Source of the DNA: Thermomicrobiales bacterium
GTDB lineage: Bacteria; Chloroflexota; Chloroflexia; Thermomicrobiales; UBA6265
NCBI GenBank assembly: GCA_025928535.1
Contig: JAICJJ010000160.1
Span: 1 to 6,749 of the forward strand
Length of the DNA: 6,749 nucleotides
Reading direction: 5' to 3'
A program made the position numbers and the translations under genes. Within the stretch, counting starts at the first letter, position 1, and every line of letters starts with the position of its first letter. Under the pieces are notes generated by a model. The model saw only the letters and a program-made list of their open reading frames with translations. It had not been told where the DNA came from and did not search any database. Positions 1-4,914 of the stretch are shown here, piece after piece.

Positions 1-564
1 CGCGCCTTCGCCAGTTACCAGGCGTGCGCCACCGTGCCCCTCAACGGCCCCGGCGCGCCGGCGACATCGACGACGCCAGGGCCGATCTCGGGTCCGTCCG
101 GCACGCCCGAGCCGAATCTGTCGGCCGTGGCGCGGCAGGAAGGAATCGAGCAAGGCGCTTCGGTCGACGACGCGATCGACGCCTTGTTGCGGCAGGCGAC
201 CGGCTGTTGGGCGACGCAAGACCCGGCGCGATTCCTGCCTCTGCACTCGTCGGCCGTGTTCCAGCAGTTGTCGACCATCGGGCCGTTGCCGCAGATCGCG
301 CAAGAATTGAAAGCGTTCATGGCGACGCCGGTGTCGTTCGAGCGGATTGGCCGGATCAACACGATCGACCAGACGCACGTCTGGGCGTATGTCGAGATCA
401 CCTTTGGCGGCGAGCCGATTCCGCAGCGGATCGATTTCGCCCTTGAAAACGGCGAGTGGCTGTTCGACACGTTCTTCCTCTTCGGTCCGCCGCCGCCGGC
501 GGTGCCGACGCCGCCGTCCGTGCCGGGCGGTGGTTCGCCCGGCGGCTCCGCGCCGGCCGGCTGA
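1..564 (+). CDS. NTF2-like (SnoaL-like fold) probably exported protein, 5' partial
   Basis: The reading frame is open from base 1 to a TGA at 562-564, so the true start is probably upstream and 187 residues are visible. A GTG at 34 is a possible internal start but has no convincing Shine-Dalgarno site. Visible residues about 12-40 are a Pro/Gly/Ser/Thr linker. Residues about 55-161 look like one NTF2-like alpha+beta domain: a first helix (VDDAIDALLRQA), a W..D...F..L segment typical of the cone-shaped fold, and beta strands ending in ENGEWLFDTFF. The last 26 residues are Pro/Gly-rich. A Cys at visible residue 9, just before the linker, could be a lipidation site, but the preceding SYQA is not a good lipobox. 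A small membrane protein gene follows 14 nt downstream. The fold call is from pattern recognition only. I cannot name a ligand or an enzyme activity. Confidence 0.7.
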   Translation, partial: RAFASYQACATVPLNGPGAPATSTTPGPISGPSGTPEPNLSAVARQEGIEQGASVDDAIDALLRQATGCWATQDPARFLPLHSSAVFQQLSTIGPLPQIAQELKAFMATPVSFERIGRINTIDQTHVWAYVEITFGGEPIPQRIDFALENGEWLFDTFFLFGPPPPAVPTPPSVPGGGSPGGSAPAG

Positions 565-578
565 TCCGGAGAAGCCGC

Positions 579-755
579 GTGTCGGAGCCCGAACCGAATC
601 GTCCTGGAACGCCGCCGGATGCGGCCGAGCAGCCCGCGACGCCGCGGCCCCCATCGACGACGATCGGCGCCGGCACGGCGCTGGCGATCGGTTGCGTCGT
701 CGTGCTGATCGTGCTGATGGCGGCGGCGTTTTTCTTCTTGCCGCGGCTGCGCTAG
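579..755 (+). CDS. Small single-pass membrane protein, 58 aa, unknown function
   Basis: The GTG start at 579 is chosen because GGAG at 568-571 lies 7 nt upstream; the stop is TAG at 753-755. The 58-residue product has a Pro/Glu-rich soluble N-terminus (residues 1-32, beginning MSEPEPNRPG) and one hydrophobic segment at about 33-54 (TALAIGCVVVLIVLMAAAFF), ending in PRLR. The charge pattern, with basic residues after the helix, suggests the C-terminus stays in the cytoplasm. The gene is 14 nt after the NTF2-like gene and 18 nt before the thioesterase, so all three are probably cotranscribed. An in-frame ATG at 456 would give 99 aa, but that extension lies antiparallel to no signal and overlaps the coding sequence of the preceding gene in another frame, so I reject it. 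No family is recognised. Confidence 0.7.
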   Translation: MSEPEPNRPGTPPDAAEQPATPRPPSTTIGAGTALAIGCVVVLIVLMAAAFFFLPRLR

Positions 756-773
756 CCGACTGGGAGCGTCTGC

Positions 774-1217
774 GTGCCCACGCCCGAATTGCCACGCCGG
801 TCGACCGCGGAATCGCTCAATGCCGCGAGCGAGGGAACGCTGGTCGGCCTGATCGGGCTCGAAATCATCGAGGTCGATGGGCCGCGGGTGCGGAGCCGGC
901 TCGAATTGCGGGAAGAATTGCTCGCGCCGAATGGCTATCTCCACGCCGGGACGGTCATCACCCTCGCCGACACGACGGCCGGCTACGGCGCCTGGGCGAA
1001 CCTGCCGGACGCGGCGAGCGGATTCACGACGATCGAGTTGAAAGCCAATTTCGTCGGCACGACGCTCGCGGGCACGCTCCTGTGCGACGCGGAACTGCGC
1101 CACGGCGGTCGCTCGACCCAGGTCTGGGACGCGACGGTGCGGGCGGACGCCACGGGCAAGACGATCGCGCTCTTTCGCTGCACCCAACTCATCTTGTATC
1201 GCGGTGGCCCCGGCTGA
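774..1217 (+). CDS. PaaI-family hotdog-fold thioesterase
   Basis: This 147-residue single hotdog domain has the expected size for the PaaI/YbgC-like acyl-CoA thioesterase group, which hydrolyses acyl- or aryl-CoA thioesters in the cytoplasm, usually as a tetramer. The GTG start at 774 has GGGAG at 762-766, 7 nt upstream. The signature region is NGYLHAGTVITLADTTAGYG (residues 53-72). H57 and G59 match the PaaI HGG-like turn, and D66 sits at the position of the catalytic acid in the LADTA motif. It is followed by FTTIELKANF (84-93), the conserved T-EL--NF strand, and a final strand ending CTQLIL. The substrate cannot be read from sequence; aryl-CoA such as phenylacetyl-CoA intermediates is only the family precedent, and no paa genes are visible here. 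It is the last gene of a likely three-gene run. Confidence 0.85.
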   Translation: MPTPELPRRSTAESLNAASEGTLVGLIGLEIIEVDGPRVRSRLELREELLAPNGYLHAGTVITLADTTAGYGAWANLPDAASGFTTIELKANFVGTTLAGTLLCDAELRHGGRSTQVWDATVRADATGKTIALFRCTQLILYRGGPG

Positions 1218-1236
1218 CGAGGGTTCGCCGCGGCAA

Positions 1237-1248
1237 ACCGACTACACT
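1237..1248 (+). promoter_or_regulatory. Candidate -10 region of the rnj promoter
   Basis: ACCGACTACACT contains the hexamer TACACT (1243-1248), which matches TATAAT at 4 of 6 positions. No good -35 hexamer is present at 16-18 nt. Support comes from position, just after the thioesterase stop and ahead of a 170-nt leader, and from the same 12 nt occurring on the minus strand ahead of msrB (4742-4731). Confidence 0.35.
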
Positions 1249-1264
1249 GTTCCCAGTGATCGGC

Positions 1265-1289
1265 TCGTCCTGGCGGGAAGCCGGGACGA
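1265..1289 (+). promoter_or_regulatory. Strong stem-loop near the 5' end of the rnj leader
   Basis: TCGTCCTGGC (1265-1274) pairs with GCCGGGACGA (1280-1289) through 10 pairs, one of them G-U, closing a GGGAA loop. If transcription starts near 1255 from the candidate TACACT promoter, this hairpin would begin about 10 nt from the mRNA 5' end. There is no T-tract, so it is not a classical terminator. A role in protecting or regulating the RNase J mRNA is inference. Confidence 0.45.
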
Positions 1290-1417
1290 CGCTGGAACGA
1301 CCGTTCGGGCCGGGACCATCGAACCGCCCGCCGGCGCCGCCATGTCCGCCACCGCGGAGGGTGGTCGCCGCACGAATGATCCGCTCGGGACCGAGCGCGA
1401 AGAAGCGAGGAGCATCT

Positions 1418-3400
1418 GTGGCGAACGACGCCAACGAACGATTTCGCATGCGGCGCGACGACGCGTCCGCGCCCTCCGGCGGCCAGCCGAACGACGGACA
1501 GCGGCGATCCGGGAGCCGCCCGCCGGATCGCCGGCCTGGCTCCGGCGACGGGCGACCGCAAGGCGGCGCGGGCGCCGATGGCGAATCGGCCGAGCGCGGC
1601 CGACCGCCGCAGCGGCGGCGCGGCCGATCGACGCCGCCGGCTGCCAACGGCGGGACGCCGCAACCAACAGGCGGCCGCCGGCGCGGGCAACAACGTCCGG
1701 CGTCGGACGACCGGACCAACGCGCTGGCCGGGCCGCGCGGCAAATTGCGCGTCATACCCCTCGGCGGCGTCGGCGAAATCGGCAAGAACATGACGCTCGT
1801 CGAGTACGAGCGCGATCTGATCATGCTCGATTGCGGCGCGAAATTTCCGGAAGAAGACCAGCGCGGGATCGACCTGATCATCCCGGACGTGACCTACGTG
1901 AAAGAGCGCATCGCGAATTTGCGCGGCATCCTGATCACGCACGGGCACGAAGATCATATCGGCGGGCTCCCCTATGTGTTGCCGCAACTCAAGAGCCGGG
2001 CGCCGATCCCGATCTACGGCTCGCCGCTGGCGCTCGGCTTCATCGAAATGAAGTTGAACGAATCGCGGCTCGACAAACTCGCCTCATTGCGGCCGGTCGA
2101 ATCGGGCGAGCGGGTGCAACTCGGCCAGTTGTCGGCCCAGTTCATCCACGTCACCCATTCGATTCCGGACACGAACGCCATCGCGATCACGTCGCCGGTC
2201 GGCACGATCGTCGACTCCGCCGATTTCAAATTCGATCCGACGCCGGTGATGGGCGCGCCGACGGACGAGCGGTTGTTGCGGCAGGTCGGCGATCGGGGCG
2301 TGCTGGCGCTCTTGAGCGACACGACGCGGGTCGAGTCGTCAGGGAGCACCCCTTCGGAAAAGGTCGTCCTCGACACGATCGACGCGACGATCCGCGACGC
2401 GAAGGGGCAGGTCATCATCGCCACCTTCGCCTCGAACATCAGCCGGCTGCACATGGCGCTGCACGCGGCCTACAAGTATGGCCGGGTGGTGGCGGTGGCC
2501 GGGCGGAGCATGGAGCAAAACGCGCGGGTGGCGGTCGATCTCGGCTACCTCAACCCGCCGGACGGGCTGCTCCAGCCGCTCGACGCCGTGCTGCATCTGC
2601 CGCGCGACAAGCGGGTGCTGGTCATCACCGGCAGCCAGGGTGAAGCGGCGGCGGCGCTGTCGCGCATCGCCGCCGCGGAACATCCGAAGATCCGGATCGG
2701 CCGCGGCGACATCGTGCTCGTCTCGGCGACGCCGGTGCCCGGCAACGAAGATACCGTCAGCCGCACGATCGACAATCTCTATCGCCGCGGCGCGACGGTC
2801 ATCTACAGCGCGCTTGCCCGCGGCGTGCATGTGTCAGGACACGCCAGCCGGGACGAATTGAAGCGGATGCTCGAACTGCTCCGCCCGAAATACGCCGTGC
2901 CGATCCATGGCGAGTTTCGCCACATGGCGCTCTATCGCGAACTGTGCGCCGAAGTCGGCATTCCCGCCGACCGGGTGTTCCTGCCCGAAATCGGCGGCGT
3001 GATCGAATTCACCGCCAAGAGCGCGGTCCAGCGTGGCCATGTGCCTTCGGGCACTGTCCTGGTCGATCGGCTCGGCGAGCGCGGGACTGGCCAGGTGACG
3101 TTGCGCGACCGCGACCATCTGGCCGACGACGGCGTGGTGGTGGTCACGATCGTCGTCGATCGGGAAACGGGCAAACTGATCGCCGGTCCGGATCTGGTGA
3201 CGAAAGGACTCCGCTCCGAGTTGCAGGACGGGCCGTTGCAGGAAGCGACCCGCGAATTGCGCAAGGCGCTGGAACGGCGGCCGAAAGGGGAGCCGCAAAC
3301 CGGCTATCTGATCCAGCGCGCAAAGGAAATTGTCGGCAAGGCGCTTTACCGCCGCTCCCGCAGCCGGCCGATGATCTTGCCGGTCGTCACCGAGTTGTAG
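1418..3400 (+). CDS. rnj: Ribonuclease J (metallo-beta-lactamase/beta-CASP RNase)
   Basis: RNase J is a cytoplasmic 5'-3' exonuclease and endonuclease for mRNA decay and rRNA maturation. The GTG start at 1418 is chosen because GAGGAG (1407-1412) lies 5 nt upstream; the next in-frame start (ATG 1448) has no such site. The product is 660 aa, about 100 more than usual. Residues 1-107 are a disordered-looking Arg/Gly/Pro-rich extension with 22 Arg. The catalytic region begins at GKLRVIPLGGVGEIGKN (108). Metal-site residues visible are HGHEDH (H175, H177, D179, H180), H247 in THSIPD and D269 in ADFKFD. Beta-CASP motifs are D301 in LLSDTTRVE, H475 in VSGHAS and H497 in PIHGEF. The ITGSQGE segment is also typical. 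The C-terminal domain runs to about 660, with no sign of truncation. A candidate promoter and a structured leader precede the gene, suggesting its own transcript. The family call is secure; the role of the N-terminal tail is unknown. Confidence 0.96.
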   Translation: MANDANERFRMRRDDASAPSGGQPNDGQRRSGSRPPDRRPGSGDGRPQGGAGADGESAERGRPPQRRRGRSTPPAANGGTPQPTGGRRRGQQRPASDDRTNALAGPRGKLRVIPLGGVGEIGKNMTLVEYERDLIMLDCGAKFPEEDQRGIDLIIPDVTYVKERIANLRGILITHGHEDHIGGLPYVLPQLKSRAPIPIYGSPLALGFIEMKLNESRLDKLASLRPVESGERVQLGQLSAQFIHVTHSIPDTNAIAITSPVGTIVDSADFKFDPTPVMGAPTDERLLRQVGDRGVLALLSDTTRVESSGSTPSEKVVLDTIDATIRDAKGQVIIATFASNISRLHMALHAAYKYGRVVAVAGRSMEQNARVAVDLGYLNPPDGLLQPLDAVLHLPRDKRVLVITGSQGEAAAALSRIAAAEHPKIRIGRGDIVLVSATPVPGNEDTVSRTIDNLYRRGATVIYSALARGVHVSGHASRDELKRMLELLRPKYAVPIHGEFRHMALYRELCAEVGIPADRVFLPEIGGVIEFTAKSAVQRGHVPSGTVLVDRLGERGTGQVTLRDRDHLADDGVVVVTIVVDRETGKLIAGPDLVTKGLRSELQDGPLQEATRELRKALERRPKGEPQTGYLIQRAKEIVGKALYRRSRSRPMILPVVTEL

Positions 3401-3426
3401 CCGCTTTTCCGCCATCGGTCCCGATC

Positions 3427-3455
3427 GCCCGGCGCGGCCGCAACCGGCGCCGGGC
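3427..3455 (+). terminator. GC-rich hairpin after rnj, possible weak terminator
   Basis: GCCCGGCGC (3427-3435) and GCGCCGGGC (3447-3455) form a perfect 9-bp stem with an 11-nt loop, 26 nt after the rnj stop. It is followed by TATACTCG and not by a T-run, so factor-independent termination is doubtful. It abuts a candidate -10 hexamer for the next gene. Confidence 0.35.
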
Positions 3456-3461
3456 TATACT
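3456..3461 (+). promoter_or_regulatory. Candidate -10 hexamer ahead of the lysozyme-like gene
   Basis: TATACT matches TATAAT at 5 of 6 positions and lies 106 nt before the start codon at 3568. No TTGACA-like -35 is visible at 16-18 nt, where the GC-rich hairpin lies. The same hexamer is used in the better-supported promoter of the response regulator gene (4856-4861). Confidence 0.35.
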
Positions 3462-3567
3462 CGTTCTGCCCCGTAAAGCGATCGATCGAACCCGCGTTGC
3501 GCGCGACGGCCTGTCCGCTCGCCGCGCCCGCCGCGGGACCATACGGCGTTGGAACGGAGCGAGCGGG

Positions 3568-3996
3568 ATGCGAAGCGACGACTTCGATGGGATGACCTTG
3601 CGTCTGGCGCATCAGGGCGATCGGCGCTGGGCGATTCGCGGCGTGCTGGCGAGCGGGATCGCGCTGGTGGCGAGCGAGCCGGACGTCGATTTGATCGAGG
3701 CGCAGAAGCGCTGCAAGCACACGTCCCGCGCCGAAGTGACCCGCCTCATCAGGAAAGCGGCCAAACGCTACAACCAGTCGCCGAAAGCGATGCTGCGGGT
3801 GGCGACGTGCGAGTCGAATCTCGATCCGTGCGCGGTCAATCAGCGCGGCAAATCGTACGGGCTGTTCCAGTTCATCAAATCGACCTGGAAATCGACGCCT
3901 TATGGCAACAAGAACATCTTCGACGCCAAAGCCAACGCCATGGCCGCCGGCTGGATGTGGAAGCAAGGCCGGAAAAACGAGTGGGTATGCAAGTGA
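3568..3996 (+). CDS. Small lysozyme-like/lytic transglycosylase domain protein
   Basis: Predicted to cleave the glycan strand of peptidoglycan outside the membrane. The ATG at 3568 follows GGAG (3556-3559) at 8 nt spacing and gives 142 aa; M9 is an alternative start. Residues 20-37 (RWAIRGVLASGIALVASE after two Arg) could be a weak signal peptide but are short and not strongly hydrophobic. Residues about 53-142 are a lysozyme-like fold. E82 in ATCESNLDP is the likely catalytic Glu, followed by AVN..GKSYGLFQFIKSTW and the AN.MAAGWMWKQGR...W segment typical of these domains. Four Cys (49, 81, 88, 141) could form disulfides, fitting an exported protein. The N-terminal part is not recognised. It has its own candidate promoter, and its stop lies against a repeat-filled junction with the convergent msrB. 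Whether it is a true transglycosylase or a lysozyme cannot be decided from sequence. Confidence 0.85.
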   Translation: MRSDDFDGMTLRLAHQGDRRWAIRGVLASGIALVASEPDVDLIEAQKRCKHTSRAEVTRLIRKAAKRYNQSPKAMLRVATCESNLDPCAVNQRGKSYGLFQFIKSTWKSTPYGNKNIFDAKANAMAAGWMWKQGRKNEWVCK

Positions 3997-4000
3997 CGAG

Positions 4001-4032
4001 ACGGCAAGTCGGCAAGACGGCGAGTCGGCAAG
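4001..4032 (+). repeat. 16-bp tandem repeat, two copies
   Basis: ACGGCAAGTCGGCAAG (4001-4016) is followed at once by ACGGCGAGTCGGCAAG (4017-4032), 15 of 16 identical. Each copy is itself two 8-mers of the form WCGGCRAG. A degenerate reverse-complement version of the same motif is at 4237-4256, at the end of msrB. Confidence 0.8.
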
Positions 4033-4088
4033 TCCGAGTCGAAGAGAAGCGCGGCGTGCCCGCCCTGTCATGCCGAACTTGTCAACGC

Positions 4089-4120
4089 ATCTCGTTCTCT
4101 GCCGTCAACAAGAACGAGAT
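4089..4120. repeat. Perfect 10-bp inverted repeat
   Basis: ATCTCGTTCT (4089-4098) and AGAACGAGAT (4111-4120) are exact reverse complements with a 12-nt loop. It lies inside the convergent junction after the lysozyme-like gene and could form a stem-loop in either transcript. Confidence 0.75.
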
Positions 4121-4154
4121 CCTTTGACTTCGCTGCTCTGAAAAACTCCGTCTT

Positions 4155-4186
4155 TCATGCCGTGGGGGCGCCGCTCCGTGGCATGA
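4155..4186. repeat. Perfect 7-bp inverted repeat with GC-rich centre
   Basis: TCATGCC (4155-4161) and GGCATGA (4180-4186) are exact reverse complements around an 18-nt GC-rich centre. TCATGCC also occurs at 4068-4074, near the left side of the same junction. Confidence 0.65.
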
Positions 4187-4254
4187 CCACTCAGGATGAC
4201 GACGCGGCGATGTCGTTCACCTCTTCTCGACTCCTCGACTTGCCGGCTTGCCGA

Positions 4255-4668
4255 CTATCGCTCCTCCAGCTCGAGCGCGGCGCTGTTGATGCACCAGCGG
4301 CAGCCGCCGCGGTCGCGCGGGCCGTCGTTGAAGAGATGGCCCAGATGCCCATGGCAGCGGGCGCAGCGCACTTCGGTGCGGGCCATGCCGTGCGAACGGT
4401 CTTCGTGCAGTTCGACGGCGTCGGGCGAGACGGCTTCGGTGAAACTGGGCCAGCCGCTCCCGGAATGAAACTTCGCGTCGCTGGCGAAGAGCGGATTGCC
4501 GCAGGCGGCGCAGCGGTACATGCCGTCGGTTTCGGTGTCGACGTATTCGCCGCTGAATGGCCGCTCCGTGCCCGCCTGGCGCAACACGGCGTATTGCTGC
4601 GGCGTCAGGCGTCGGCGCCATTCCTCGTCAGTGGTCGGCACCGGCGCGGTCGCGCTCTGGTCGGTCAT
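4255..4668 (-). CDS. msrB: Peptide-methionine (R)-S-oxide reductase MsrB
   Basis: MsrB reduces methionine-R-sulfoxide in proteins, normally using thioredoxin. The ATG at 4668 follows AAGGAG (4681-4676) at 7 nt spacing; the product is 137 aa, normal for a stand-alone SelR domain. Zinc-binding pairs are C53xxC56 and C102xxC105. SGSGWPSF (69-76), the HGHLGHLFNDGP region (106-117) and the catalytic Cys C126 in RWCINSAAL are all present. The resolving Cys often found in the SG-C-GWPSF motif is Ser71 here. An extra Cys, C123, lies three residues before the catalytic one. No signal peptide is seen, so it is cytoplasmic. It converges with the lysozyme-like gene and diverges from a response regulator gene. 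Its frame stays open far upstream across that regulator, but the strong Shine-Dalgarno site and the match to the family N-terminus fix this start. Confidence 0.96.
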   Translation of the reverse strand: MTDQSATAPVPTTDEEWRRRLTPQQYAVLRQAGTERPFSGEYVDTETDGMYRCAACGNPLFASDAKFHSGSGWPSFTEAVSPDAVELHEDRSHGMARTEVRCARCHGHLGHLFNDGPRDRGGCRWCINSAALELEER

Positions 4669-4730
4669 GATTCGTCTCCTTGCGGTGCTGGAGTCGCGCG
4701 GGGGCCAAACGGTCGCGCCCTCGTGGAGAG

Positions 4731-4742
4731 AGTGTAGTCGGT
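4731..4742 (-). promoter_or_regulatory. Candidate -10 region of the msrB promoter
   Basis: Read on the minus strand, ACCGACTACACT contains the hexamer TACACT (4736-4731), about 60 nt upstream of the msrB ATG. No clear -35 hexamer is visible at 17 nt. The identical 12 nt occur on the plus strand at 1237-1248 ahead of rnj, which supports both as promoter elements. Confidence 0.4.
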
Positions 4743-4789
4743 CATCCACCGTCGAGCCGGGAATGGCCTGCATCTTGGTCTGTCGGAAA

Positions 4790-4802
4790 TCGTGCCGCAC
4801 GA
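4790..4802. promoter_or_regulatory. 13-bp palindrome in the divergent region, possible operator
   Basis: TCGTGC-C-GCACGA is a perfect 6+6 bp palindrome with a one-base centre. It sits between the candidate msrB -10 (4736-4731) and the response regulator -35 (4833-4838), a position suited to binding a dimeric regulator. The adjacent response regulator has a LuxR-type DNA-binding domain, but nothing shows that it binds here. The rest of the 246-nt divergent gap shows only the promoter elements listed. Confidence 0.3.
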
Positions 4803-4832
4803 CGCCGGCGCCCGTCTGGCGCGCTGGCGGGA

Positions 4833-4861
4833 TTGTCCTTGCGCGCGGGTGTACGTATACT
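4833..4861 (+). promoter_or_regulatory. Sigma-70-type promoter of the response regulator gene
   Basis: TTGTCC (4833-4838) and TATACT (4856-4861) are separated by exactly 17 nt and match the TTGACA/TATAAT consensus at 4 and 5 of 6 positions. Transcription would start near 4868, giving a leader of about 47 nt before the ATG at 4915. This is the best promoter in the window. Confidence 0.6.
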
Positions 4862-4914
4862 CCGGTCGGAAAGCGACGTGGGTTGTCGCGCCGCTGGGGG
4901 GCGAGGACCAACGC

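Larger units (their letters stand above)
3997..4256. repeat. Repeat-filled convergent junction bounded by inverted repeats
   Basis: The whole gap between the lysozyme-like stop (3994-3996) and the msrB stop (4257-4255) is non-coding and made of repeats. The left boundary segment 4015-4034 and the reverse complement of 4237-4256 match at 17 of 20 positions, and the similarity continues weakly further in through GAGTCGA-type sequence. Inside are a tandem repeat, two perfect stem-loops and the block CCACTCAGGATGA, which recurs at 5734-5746. Bases 4101-4160 are 29/60 GC, well below the neighbouring genes. No transposase and no clear target-site duplication is seen. It may be a non-autonomous intergenic repeat that also acts as a two-way terminator; that is inference. 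Confidence 0.65.

Noticed and set aside
15..1187. Minus-strand frame of 390 aa opposite the first three genes
   Set aside because: It is opposite three well-spaced genes that have ribosome-binding sites and domain support; its sequence is a basic low-complexity shadow.
347..1417. In-frame upstream extension of RNase J to more than 1000 aa
   Set aside because: It overlaps three supported genes in other frames, reads as Arg-rich shadow sequence, and the GTG at 1418 has a strong Shine-Dalgarno site.
983..1987. Long minus-strand frames opposite the thioesterase and rnj
   Set aside because: They are mirror frames of high-GC genes, low in sequence complexity, with no recognisable domain or ribosome-binding site.
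3456..3567. Leader of the lysozyme-like gene considered as a ydaO/c-di-AMP riboswitch
   Set aside because: Only about 100 nt are available and I see no matching conserved segments.
4001..4036. Tandem repeats considered as a CRISPR array
   Set aside because: The units are adjacent without spacers and only 16 bp, and there are no cas genes.
3549..4127. Plus-strand frame overlapping the lysozyme-like gene in another phase
   Set aside because: The lysozyme-like frame has clear family motifs; this one is Arg-rich and runs into the repeat junction.
3997..4256. Full transposon or insertion sequence
   Set aside because: No transposase frame and no clear target-site duplication; only a non-autonomous repeat can be supported.
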